The position numbers were made by a program, and so were the translations under genes. From the NCBI RefSeq assembly GCF_003060825.1, contig NZ_CP028922.1, positions 4,433,001 to 4,497,000 on the forward strand: DNA of 64,000 nt, given 5' to 3'. Under the pieces are notes generated by a model that was not told the origin of the DNA, made no database searches, and was given only the letters and a program-made list of their open reading frames with translations. The stretch is from Paenibacillus sp. CAA11 (GTDB taxonomy: Bacteria > Bacillota > Bacilli > Paenibacillales > Paenibacillaceae). Below are positions 41,333 to 49,034 of this stretch, piece after piece; the stretch's first letter is position 1, and the number at the start of each line of letters is the position of its first letter.

Positions 41333-42370
41333 GTGAAAAACAATGTAACGATGCGAGATATCGCGGAGAAGTTGGGTGTCAGCAGTGTAACGGTCTCCAA
41401 AGCTCTCAACGATAAGGAAGGAGTAAGCGAGGAGCTCAAGCTCAGAATTAAAAACCTGGCCTCTGAAATGGGGTATCGTTATAATACCGCCGCCAAATCA
41501 ATCAAAGAAGGCCTTTCCTACAATATCGGCGTAATTATCCCAGAGCGGTTTACAGGGCTTGCGCAATCCTTCTATTTAAGGGTATACCACAGCATCTCCC
41601 GCGTTCTGGAGCATTACGGCTATTACGGCATCCTTAATATTCTGACCAATGAAGATGAAGAACAGCTTAACCTGCCTCGCATTTACTATGAGAAGAAGGT
41701 AGACGGTATTATCATATTGGGTCAGGTATCGAAGAACTATATCGAGATTGTGGAGAACATGGATCTGCCTAAGATTTTCATGGATTTCTATGATGAGCAT
41801 GCGGATATTGATTCTGTTGTCACAGACAACTTCTATGCAGCGTATGAGCTGACGAATTACCTGATCCGCCAAGGACACCGCAATATTGCCTATGTTGGGA
41901 ACCTGTATTCCACCAGCAGTATTCAGGACCGGTTCCTGGGCTATTACAAGTCACTGCTTGAGCACTGCATCCCATTAAATCAGAGCTACATTCTGAATGA
42001 CCGGGATGAGAAGGGTAAGTATGTGGATATTGATCTTCCCGAGGAATTGCCTACGGCCTTTGTGTGTAACTGCGATCAGGTGGCTTACAATCTGACGCAT
42101 AAACTTAAAGAGCTGGGACTGGACATCCCTCAAGATTGTTCAGTGGTCGGCTTCGATAACGATATCTATGCCACATTGACCTCACCAAACTTAACGACCG
42201 TAGAGGTTGATGTAGAGCAGATGGCAAGAACCTGTGTCAAATCGATTATGGATAAGATCGCAAATCCAAATCGGCGATTCGGCAGAGTGCTGGTGCAGGG
42301 CAAGATCATATACCGAGACTCTGTAAGTCAAGCTAAGACCCACACCAAGTCATTTCCCGCCACTTCATAA
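41333..42370 (+). CDS. LacI-family transcriptional regulator
   Basis: A 345-residue repressor. GTG 41333 is chosen because GGTGG lies 8 bases upstream and the DNA-binding domain begins directly after (VTMRDIAEKLGVSSVTVSKALN); an earlier ATG at 41222 would add 37 unrelated residues. The hinge helix and periplasmic-binding-type effector domain follow, with YNIGVIIPERF, VDGIIILGQVSKNY, RQGHRNIAYVGNL and CSVVGFDNDIYATLTSPNLT. It likely senses a mannoside-derived sugar and controls the divergent importer and GH130 genes through the upstream repeats. Own terminator follows. Confidence 0.92.
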   Translation: MKNNVTMRDIAEKLGVSSVTVSKALNDKEGVSEELKLRIKNLASEMGYRYNTAAKSIKEGLSYNIGVIIPERFTGLAQSFYLRVYHSISRVLEHYGYYGILNILTNEDEEQLNLPRIYYEKKVDGIIILGQVSKNYIEIVENMDLPKIFMDFYDEHADIDSVVTDNFYAAYELTNYLIRQGHRNIAYVGNLYSTSSIQDRFLGYYKSLLEHCIPLNQSYILNDRDEKGKYVDIDLPEELPTAFVCNCDQVAYNLTHKLKELGLDIPQDCSVVGFDNDIYATLTSPNLTTVEVDVEQMARTCVKSIMDKIANPNRRFGRVLVQGKIIYRDSVSQAKTHTKSFPATS

Positions 42371-42385
42371 ACGAATGATCTTAAC

Positions 42386-42429
42386 AACAAAAGGCTGCCT
42401 GATCTCCAAAGATCAAGCAGCCTTTTGTT
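42386..42429. terminator. Bidirectional terminator between LacI and menA genes
   Basis: A 20-bp stem with one mismatch (42386-42405 with 42410-42429), A-rich on the left and TTTTGTT on the right. It serves the convergent LacI and menA transcripts. Confidence 0.9.
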
Positions 42430-42497
42430 CATGGAAGCAGGTTGACAGCCCCATAAGACCTACTCTTGCCGGCATAAAGCCCCTTTCCAAGACTCTC

Positions 42498-43466
42498 CTA
42501 GAAACGGATGGTTAGCAGCAGACACAGTCCAAAAGCAGCTAATCTGGCCGTATTTATAATCATAAAGTTACGCACGGACAGCTTGAAGGTATCCTTCTTC
42601 GTCGGATGGGCCTCGAACCTCCGGATATTTTTATGCACTGGGATCAGCGTCAGAAGCATCGGCAGCACCAGGTATATAGGAACCCGCAGGAAGAGCAGCA
42701 CGAACAGGTCAAGGTAGGCCATATAATATAGCACTCTAAACAGCATGAGGGCTTTACGTTTCCCAATATACACCGGAAGAGTGTATCTGCGGTTCTCCCG
42801 ATCCTCCTCCATATCACAAATATTGTTCGCCAGCATAATGTTGGCAATGCCGAACACGGCCGGAAGACAGGTGAGGAAGAGCAGCACAAGCTCATCCAGC
42901 TGCAGCCGAAGCTGCACTTCCCCACCCTGGAGGCTAAGGGCAGCCAGCTGCCCTTCGTCTGCATGAATGTACACGGCGATGAACACGATAACAAACCCCA
43001 TGAACAAACCAGAGAACAACTCTCCCAGCGGCATACGTGAGATCGGAATCGGCCCGAAAGAATACAGAATGCCTACAAGGAACGATAATCCTCCGAGCAG
43101 CAGCACAAGCAGATCTGTCCGCACATAAAGTGCGATGCCTCCGCCTATTGCAAGGATCAGCAGCCCGAACAGCACGCAGAGGACAGCAGACTCTCTTAGC
43201 TTCCCTTGGACAATCGGGTTATGCACTTCATAGCCATAGCCTCTCCTGCTCTCTGCCTTCTTGAAGTCAAAATAGTTATTCAACACCGTTGTTGCCATAT
43301 CAAACGCAAGCAGCGAGCACAGCATAATCATAAAGTTAATCCAGCCAAAGGCCTGAAATCGAAACGCAGCGTATAAAGAGCCCATAAGAAAAGGAATAAG
43401 GCTCGCCAGCTTGGTCCGCAGCTCCACCAATTGTACAAAGCGGCTGAGGGTCATCTTCATCTCCAT
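42498..43466 (-). CDS. menA: 1,4-dihydroxy-2-naphthoate prenyltransferase (MenA-like)
   Basis: A 322-residue UbiA-superfamily membrane enzyme that attaches the polyprenyl tail in menaquinone synthesis. The first Asp-rich motif reads VLNNYFDFKKAES and the second ANNICDMEEDRENRRYTLPV, both diagnostic for MenA. Nine hydrophobic helices. The start is uncertain among three closely spaced ATGs (43466, 43460, 43454) behind AAGGATGGAG. Menaquinone is the substrate of the cytochrome bd and the product of the NDH-2 also found in this window. A UbiA prenyltransferase with another aromatic acceptor is the alternative. Confidence 0.82.
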   Translation of the reverse strand: MEMKMTLSRFVQLVELRTKLASLIPFLMGSLYAAFRFQAFGWINFMIMLCSLLAFDMATTVLNNYFDFKKAESRRGYGYEVHNPIVQGKLRESAVLCVLFGLLILAIGGGIALYVRTDLLVLLLGGLSFLVGILYSFGPIPISRMPLGELFSGLFMGFVIVFIAVYIHADEGQLAALSLQGGEVQLRLQLDELVLLFLTCLPAVFGIANIMLANNICDMEEDRENRRYTLPVYIGKRKALMLFRVLYYMAYLDLFVLLFLRVPIYLVLPMLLTLIPVHKNIRRFEAHPTKKDTFKLSVRNFMIINTARLAAFGLCLLLTIRF

Positions 43467-43569
43467 CCTTGCTCGGGTCTATTTTTGTTAAAAACATGAT
43501 ATCTTAACTTTAAAAAAATATCGCCGATATTGTTCATTGACATCCCGCTTCAGTGTCTATATAAACAAA

Positions 43570-43610
43570 GCACCAGTATGCGGAAGGGACTCCCTTCCGC
43601 ATACTGGTGC
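43570..43610 (-). terminator. Terminator of the TetR gene
   Basis: A perfect 20-bp inverted repeat (43570-43589 with 43591-43610) around one central base, followed on the minus strand by TTTGTTTATA. Confidence 0.88.
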
Positions 43611-43622
43611 TATCTCTGCTTG

Positions 43623-44213
43623 CTATTCATCTGTCGCCATCATGCCGTTGAAGAAGATCTCCACGACTTGCCCTGCCAAGCTAGAGGCATCCTTATACCC
43701 CGTTAGCAAATAAGTAAAGGTCAGCTGCTCGATCACACCCATGAGAGCCGCAGAGGCAATCTCCATATCCAGATCGTTCCTGAAGTAGCCGGCCTCTTGT
43801 TCAACAATAAGATTCTCCTGCATCATCTCTGCAATTTCGGCCTTAATCTCGTCCGCTTCACCAGCTGCCCTCAGCCCGATTCTTGTCAAATCCCCATGCA
43901 GGATGAAGAATGAGAATATCCGTTCCAATCCGGCCTTAATGCGAGCAGGCAAGTGTTCGGTTTGAATTCCCGCCTCAAGCCGGCTGCGGGTAATCAGTTC
44001 CTTGAACCGGCTGCGAAACTCGCCAACGAGCTCTTCATAGATCGCCTCTTTGCTCGCAAAGTAAAGATAGAAGGAAGGCTGTGTCAAGCCTGCTTGGGCA
44101 ACGATGGAGCTGATCTTGGTTCCGTGAAATCCTTGGAGCGCAAATTCGCTTGCCGCTGCACGCAGAAGACGTTCTTTGCTTCTTCTGCCCTTTTCCCCTC
44201 TGGCCTTATCCAT
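43623..44213 (-). CDS. TetR/AcrR-family transcriptional regulator
   Basis: A 196-residue repressor. The N-terminal helix-turn-helix reads LLRAAASEFALQGFHGTKISSIVAQAGLTQPSFYLYFASKE (seen in parts as SEFALQGFHGTKISSIV and AGLTQPSFYLYFASKEAIYE). The C-terminal ligand domain includes LERIFSFFILHGDLTRIGLR and ASAALMGVIEQLTFTYLL. ATG 44213 (MDKARGEKG) is the most likely start; the frame stays open to 44261 and a GTG at 44225 follows GAGG too closely. No adjacent efflux gene, so the target is unknown; menA lies downstream but behind a terminator. Confidence 0.87.
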   Translation of the reverse strand: MDKARGEKGRRSKERLLRAAASEFALQGFHGTKISSIVAQAGLTQPSFYLYFASKEAIYEELVGEFRSRFKELITRSRLEAGIQTEHLPARIKAGLERIFSFFILHGDLTRIGLRAAGEADEIKAEIAEMMQENLIVEQEAGYFRNDLDMEIASAALMGVIEQLTFTYLLTGYKDASSLAGQVVEIFFNGMMATDE

Positions 44214-44331
44214 AGTTCCCTTCACACCTCTTCCAAGTATCCTTAAGTTCGTTCTTGTCACATCCTTGTATTATGCAAGTTATATATGGATTAGGTCAAG
44301 CTTGGAAGGTGATAACCGCTTTAGACAAATA

Positions 44332-44370
44332 GCCGGTAAAGTACCTTGATAACCAAGGAACTCTACCGGC
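44332..44370 (-). terminator. Terminator of the chemoreceptor gene
   Basis: An imperfect stem, GCCGGTAAAGTACCTTG (44332-44348) with CAAGGAACTCTACCGGC (44354-44370), lies 20 bases past the chemoreceptor stop. The minus tail is TATTTGTC. Confidence 0.7.
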
Positions 44371-44389
44371 CGCACTTTTAACCATGGAC

Positions 44390-46153
44390 TTATAATTTAA
44401 AGCGGCTGACCGTCTCACGAAGCTGCTGTGCCATTTCGTTGAGCGAAGCAACCGAGAAGGCCATCTCTTCCATCGAAGCCTGCTGTTCCTCCGCGGACGA
44501 CGCCACATTCTGCGTGAAATCAGAGGTTTGCTTCGAAATACTGGACAGCTCGTGCAAGGAGGCCGTCACTTCCTCGGAGCCAGCAGACATTTGTTCGGAG
44601 GAAGCGGATACCTCCATAATTTGCCGTGTTACTTCTTCCACGGATTTCACAATGGAAGTGAAGGCCGAGTTCACAGCGGTTACCGTCTCCGACATGCCAT
44701 CCACTTCTGTGGCACCCTTCTTCATCGCCTTCACAGCTTGTTCCGTTTCCGCTTGAATGACCTGGATCAGCTCATAAATCTTCTCCGTGGAATTCCGGGA
44801 CTGTTCAGCCAATCCGCGAATCGAATCAGCCACCACCGAGAAACCGCGGCCATGCTCACCCGCCCGCGCCGCTTCAATCGCTGCATTCAGGGCGAGCAGA
44901 TTCGTCTGCTGTGCAATTTCCGAGATCATACCGGTGATGTTACCAATCTCTTTGGAGAGCTCTCCAAGGTGAAGAATCGTTCCCGAAGCATCGTTAACCG
45001 CTTCACGGATTAGTCCCATCTGCTGCAGGTTGCGCTCCACTTGCTCGCCGCCCCGCTCAGCCAGCTGCAGGGCACTCGATGAGGATTCTACCGCAGCGGA
45101 AGCCGATTCAGCAATGCGCTGAATCCCCACAGTCATTTCTTCCATGCCTCTTCCGCTCTCCTCCGTGCTTCGCAGCTGGCGTTCACTGCCTGCCGCCACA
45201 TCCGTAATGGATCTGGTGATGGCTTGAGAAGCCTCCGATGTCTGACGCGAGCCCATCTCAACTGCCTGTGAGGTTCTTGCCATCTCTTCAGAGGAATGAT
45301 GAATATGCTGTATCATCTCACGGATATTCTCAATCATGAGACCGAAATAGCTAGACAGCTGACCAATTTCATCCTTACGCTTAATATTCGGCGTCTCAGT
45401 CAGGTCCCCGGACGCCACCTTTTGCGTTATCCGTGTCAACTGACCAATCGGACGAAGCAGCCAATAGATCAATAAGGTAAGCAGCACAGTGGCAAACAGA
45501 GCTACAACAAGGCCAATTACCAGTGCCGACCCAAGTCTTCCCTTTAAATCTGAGAGAATTGTGTTGTAATCGAAATCAAGCCCGACCAGTGCGATCATTT
45601 TCCCGGACTCATTCTTCACCGGAGCAATGACACTGATCCATTTCCCTGCTTTGTCCGTATACACCGAAGTGCGGCCAAACCCCGACTTCTTGGCTTTATC
45701 TACAGCCTGCTTAAAAGTCTCGCTCATCTCATAAGACGTATAAGGCTTCTGTCCCGTTTTGTAAAGCGCCTGATTTGCCATCAGCAGGGTGAGAGAAGAC
45801 TTGCCGTCCTTATCTGAAGCTTCTGGGGATAGAAGATATGTATTGGCGATCAGCCCAGTACCGCTGAACATGTCCAGCTTCTGCTGAACCTCTCTGTACC
45901 AAATTTGGTTCAAGTCCGCATTGGAATCCGTCTTCAGGCGCATAAGCGTCTGCTCTAGTGTGCTCGCCTGCTGCTCTAACGGCTTCTGAATAAGCACCAG
46001 GTCGGATTTCAATTGGGAGTAATATAAAGTCCTCTGCTGATTATAGGACAGTATGACTAGCACGATAATCACTAGAATAATGCTGATAATGGTCAAACCG
46101 CTTAATCTGGTGATCATACTTCCTTGAAGCCGTTTTAGCTTTTGTTGTAGCAT
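44390..46153 (-). CDS. Methyl-accepting chemotaxis protein
   Basis: A 587-residue transmembrane chemoreceptor. TM1 is around residues 16-38 ([20 protein letters not shown]), then a ~165-residue extracellular sensor of the single-Cache type ([34 protein letters not shown]), TM2 around 205-228, and a HAMP domain ([20 protein letters not shown]). The cytoplasmic helical hairpin has the CheA/CheW-contact tip [28 protein letters not shown] precedes the ATG by about 11 bases. Single-gene unit. Ligand unknown. Confidence 0.95.
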   Translation of the reverse strand: MLQQKLKRLQGSMITRLSGLTIISIILVIIVLVILSYNQQRTLYYSQLKSDLVLIQKPLEQQASTLEQTLMRLKTDSNADLNQIWYREVQQKLDMFSGTGLIANTYLLSPEASDKDGKSSLTLLMANQALYKTGQKPYTSYEMSETFKQAVDKAKKSGFGRTSVYTDKAGKWISVIAPVKNESGKMIALVGLDFDYNTILSDLKGRLGSALVIGLVVALFATVLLTLLIYWLLRPIGQLTRITQKVASGDLTETPNIKRKDEIGQLSSYFGLMIENIREMIQHIHHSSEEMARTSQAVEMGSRQTSEASQAITRSITDVAAGSERQLRSTEESGRGMEEMTVGIQRIAESASAAVESSSSALQLAERGGEQVERNLQQMGLIREAVNDASGTILHLGELSKEIGNITGMISEIAQQTNLLALNAAIEAARAGEHGRGFSVVADSIRGLAEQSRNSTEKIYELIQVIQAETEQAVKAMKKGATEVDGMSETVTAVNSAFTSIVKSVEEVTRQIMEVSASSEQMSAGSEEVTASLHELSSISKQTSDFTQNVASSAEEQQASMEEMAFSVASLNEMAQQLRETVSRFKL

Positions 46154-46264
46154 TATTTCACTTCCACCCTTTCTCTCTTAATTCCCTCTTCCTATTATTG
46201 TCGTCATTCCAATTGGAAAAGTTTAGATTTTCTTTAAGAGTTTTCTGTAAAAATACGAAAAAAA

Positions 46265-46282
46265 CCGGGATATAGATCCCGG
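46265..46282 (-). terminator. Terminator of the IF-3/PrsW operon
   Basis: A 7-bp stem CCGGGAT/ATCCCGG with a 4-base loop is followed on the minus strand by TTTTTTT, 33 bases past the PrsW stop. Confidence 0.92.
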
Positions 46283-46315
46283 ATTCCTTACAATTAATAG
46301 GACTTTTGAAGCTTT

Positions 46316-47464
46316 TTACAGTGAAGGGTTTACAGTTGAATCTGCAGACCCCCCTGTATAATAACGAGTAGTCCTCTCACGTTTGAGGTTGGAGATTTCC
46401 TTCAGCCCCGCCCCCATGACAGCAAAAGCGATGACCCAAGAAATTAGCATAAGCAGCAGCTGCAAGAAGGGAATCTCGGTTGAAGTGAACCAAGGCATAT
46501 CCCAGAGCGCATGCAGCAGGGCCACAATGCCGAACATACGCAGGAAGCGCAGATCCTTCAGCATAGACCAGGCAAAGGGCTGATCTCCCTTCACCATGCA
46601 CAGAGCAGCACCGGACAAAGCTGCCCAGACAATATGTCCGCCTGGAGCCAGAACCCCTCGCCAGAAGATGGTGGTGTACATCGTATGCATGTCCCCGTAC
46701 AGTGCCATCCTCAGCGCGTATCCGGCCGATTCAAACGCTGCAAACCCTGCGCCGATCGCTGAGCCGATGAGCAGCCCGTTCAGTATGTAAGGATACTTTT
46801 GCTTGCGGAGAAACCAGAGGATCACCAGCACCTTGGCCGCTTCCTCCACAAGCCCGATGATAACGACACTTCCCTGATTGCCAATCTGGTCGAAAATAAA
46901 GACCGCAGCGACCAGCGACAACACGCCACCGACAAAAAGCATCTTGATCACCTGGTAGATCGAGATATTGCGTGGAGCGTTCATCTCCCAGAAGAAGATC
47001 AAAATGGTAAAGGGAACAGCAAAGGACCCCATAGTGATTAGGCCCGGCAGAAAATTAATGTTATGGAACTGTTCCACCCCTATGTATAGGCCGAAATACA
47101 AAAGGGCTACCAGCGCAAAGACACGGGCAAACAGCCAGGGCTTGGGCCACGTCTCCGCCACCTCCCAAATTCCCGGCGTAGTTCGCGTCGTGCCAACGAA
47201 GAACAGCCTTTCTGCTTCCTCTTCCGTATGCTTTGCGAATACGCGGGAGAATACCTCTCTAAGCTTCAGCTCAGTAGGTGTGCTAACACCAGCAGCCCGG
47301 TTGATCTGGTCCGCAATATTCCCCATGACTCCGCGGAGCGAAGGCTCGGATGCCTCAGGCCCCCTTGCCTCCTGCCCGGAGGTTTCTAGATTTAACCGCG
47401 CTCCGCATGAGGAGCAGAAATTGGCCCCTTCCATACGGTAATGATCGCACTGCGGACAGCTCAT
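46316..47464 (-). CDS. PrsW-family intramembrane protease with zinc ribbon
   Basis: A 382-residue membrane protein. ATG 47464 (MSCPQCDHYRMEGANFCSSC) is chosen because AGGAGGGGG lies directly upstream; the frame also opens earlier inside the IF-3 gene. The first 25 residues are a C-x2-C...C-x2-C zinc ribbon. Residues ~115-360 hold eight or so helices with the PrsW motifs VGLVEEAAKVLVILWF (catalytic Glu pair), FAAFESAGYALRMAL, GGHIVWAALSGAALC and LLHALWDMPW. PrsW of B. subtilis cleaves the anti-sigma factor RsiW; here no sigma/anti-sigma gene is adjacent, so the substrate is open. Translationally coupled to the IF-3-like gene by an ATGA overlap. Confidence 0.85.
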   Translation of the reverse strand: MSCPQCDHYRMEGANFCSSCGARLNLETSGQEARGPEASEPSLRGVMGNIADQINRAAGVSTPTELKLREVFSRVFAKHTEEEAERLFFVGTTRTTPGIWEVAETWPKPWLFARVFALVALLYFGLYIGVEQFHNINFLPGLITMGSFAVPFTILIFFWEMNAPRNISIYQVIKMLFVGGVLSLVAAVFIFDQIGNQGSVVIIGLVEEAAKVLVILWFLRKQKYPYILNGLLIGSAIGAGFAAFESAGYALRMALYGDMHTMYTTIFWRGVLAPGGHIVWAALSGAALCMVKGDQPFAWSMLKDLRFLRMFGIVALLHALWDMPWFTSTEIPFLQLLLMLISWVIAFAVMGAGLKEISNLKRERTTRYYTGGSADSTVNPSL

Positions 47465-47946
47465 TGGCCCCCTCCTAACGGAACAACCTCTACCTGGGCC
47501 TGCTTGCCGCTCACTGCAATGCCTGTCTTGGCCCATCCTGCCTCCTTAAGATCGCGAAGCAGCTCCTCCAGCAGGGCTTTGGCGCGCGCTCCCTCTTTGC
47601 CTGTGAGCTTCACATTCAACAGCACGCGATCCCCGCCTTGAAGCAGCTTCAGCGCCTGATTGCGCTTCGTCTCATAATCATGGTCCTCAATGGACGGCGT
47701 AAGCCGAATCTCCTTCAGCTTTGATTCTCGGCCTTCGCGGCGCGCCTGCTGTGCTTCCTGTCTCACGGCTCCCGCTCCAATCAGCCGGCAGGGCGGCGGA
47801 CTCTGCATCAGAGAATCGCACACCAGATCCACCCGAAGCTGCTTCGCCAGCGCCAGTGCTTCCACTGTGGGGACGATCCCCAAGTCCTCTCCGTTAATTC
47901 CGGTTAATCGTACCTCCGAAGCTTTGATCTTCTCGTTCTTGATCAT
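47461..47946 (-). CDS. Divergent IF-3 paralogue (InfC-like)
   Basis: A 161-residue IF-3-family protein. The N-terminal domain reads MIKNEKIKASEVRLTGING; the linker and C-terminal start KEIRLTPSIEDHDYETKRNQ is clearly IF-3. But the highly conserved C-terminal ribosome-binding strand (RFKGR in normal IF-3) is VKLTGKEGAR, and the usual PPVCR motif is PPPCR. It is not followed by rpmI-rplT, unlike normal infC. ATG 47946 has a modest GGTGA 7 bases upstream; the frame runs on to 48030 without a ribosome-binding site. Probably a second, specialised IF-3 copy; a true infC should exist elsewhere. Overlaps the PrsW start by 4 bases. Confidence 0.82.
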   Translation of the reverse strand: MIKNEKIKASEVRLTGINGEDLGIVPTVEALALAKQLRVDLVCDSLMQSPPPCRLIGAGAVRQEAQQARREGRESKLKEIRLTPSIEDHDYETKRNQALKLLQGGDRVLLNVKLTGKEGARAKALLEELLRDLKEAGWAKTGIAVSGKQAQVEVVPLGGGQ

Positions 47947-48052
47947 TTGTGATTCACCGAGCCTTTCGTTATATTTAAGGATATCATCCGGACCCGGATG
48001 ACAGTTCACCTGAAAATTAAGACCTTTCATTATCTCATAAGGAGACTATATT

Positions 48053-48352
48053 ATGAATTCAAAAGAAAGAGAAGAACGTATTATTCAAAGCTACCGTGAA
48101 GATGAGCAGATGATGATCCTTGTATTTGCCCAGTGGTGCGTCAATCATGATCTAGATCCGGCCGAGCTGTACAGAAGAGCCTATCCCCAGCAGGAGGAGA
48201 ACACCGCATTGCAGCAAGCTATAGAGCTTACCGTTCCGAAGGAAGAAGCCGGGGAGATCGGCGATCAGACGCTGCTAGACGTGCTGTCCATGTACGAGAA
48301 CGAAGACCTTGCTATTGTCGTTACAGAGGAAATTTCCAAGCGGCCTAAATAA
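48053..48352 (+). CDS. Conserved small hypothetical protein (99 aa)
   Basis: A 99-residue acidic soluble protein, ATG with AAGGAG 8 bases upstream. It starts NSKEREERIIQSYREDEQMM, then ILVFAQWCVNHDLDPAELY, and ends ENEDLAIVVTEEISKRPK. Predicted mostly helical, one cysteine, no membrane helix. I do not recognise the family. Divergent from the IF-3-like gene (22 bases or more apart), so they may share control. Confidence 0.72.
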   Translation: MNSKEREERIIQSYREDEQMMILVFAQWCVNHDLDPAELYRRAYPQQEENTALQQAIELTVPKEEAGEIGDQTLLDVLSMYENEDLAIVVTEEISKRPK

Positions 48353-48462
48353 TATGTACCCAAGGCAGCCCCGTTGAATTTTGTGTGAACCGGGAATATC
48401 CCTTATCCTGCCAAGCGATACTAAGCCCATCTCCTATTGAATAATGGAAGGGGGCCTAGTCC

Positions 48463-48939
48463 ATGGATAAACGCTTGAGCCTGCTGATGTTCAGCGGGGA
48501 TTATGACAAAGCGATGGCCGGACTGATTCTGGCGAATACCGCACGGGATATGGGGATGGAGGTTACCATGTTCTTTGCCTTCTGGGGTCTGTCCCTGATC
48601 AGAGACCCGGACAAGATGACCTTGGAGGATAAGACAGCCTATGAGAAGATGCTGGATCTGTTCACACCCAAAGGACCGGAGGCTCTGCCGATGTCCCGCA
48701 TGAACTTTAGCGGGCTTGGAAAGTGGATGCTGGAAGAAATGATGGAGGAGCAGGATGCGCCGCGGCTGATTCATTTTCTGAAAGGAGCCCGCAAGAAGCA
48801 GGTCAAGTTCTATGCCTGCAAGCTGTCTGTCGACATCATGGGCTTTAAGCAGGAGGAATTTCTGCCGGAGACAGAAATTGTCGAGGCCAAGGTTTACCTG
48901 GAGGACGCCCTGACCTCGGACATTCAGCTGTTCATTTAA
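48463..48939 (+). CDS. DsrE/DsrF-family protein
   Basis: A 158-residue DsrE-fold protein of the type implicated in sulfur transfer (persulfide carriers). It starts RLSLLMFSGDYDKAMAGLIL, with the family GxYDKA motif, then MEVTMFFAFWGLSLIRDP and, near the end, KKQVKFYACKLSVDIMGFKQ with the conserved Cys that would carry the persulfide. It is directly upstream of a NifS-like PLP enzyme, which could donate sulfur. The start ATG at 48463 has GAAGGGGG about 10 bases upstream. Confidence 0.88.
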   Translation: MDKRLSLLMFSGDYDKAMAGLILANTARDMGMEVTMFFAFWGLSLIRDPDKMTLEDKTAYEKMLDLFTPKGPEALPMSRMNFSGLGKWMLEEMMEEQDAPRLIHFLKGARKKQVKFYACKLSVDIMGFKQEEFLPETEIVEAKVYLEDALTSDIQLFI

Positions 48940-48976
48940 CATGGATAAGCCTAGAAACATAGGCTTTAACCCAGAT

Positions 48977-49022
48977 CCCTGCCGCCGCATACACTGTAGC
49001 AAATCAGTAGAACACGGCAGGG
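48977..49022 (+). promoter_or_regulatory. Leader hairpin covering the ribosome-binding site of the PLP enzyme gene
   Basis: CCCTGCCG (48977-48984) pairs with CGGCAGGG (49015-49022) across a 30-base loop. The right arm includes most of the AGGGGG ribosome-binding site of the gene starting at 49035, so folding would hide it. A smaller stem AAGCCTA/TAGGCTT sits at 48948-48966 just upstream. Confidence 0.5.
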
Positions 49023-49034
49023 GGAAAATCAAGC

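Noticed and set aside
47947-48030. N-terminal extension of the IF-3-like protein from ATG 48030
   Set aside because: No ribosome-binding site precedes 48030 and the extra 28 residues do not resemble IF-3; the ATG at 47946 matches the family N-terminus.
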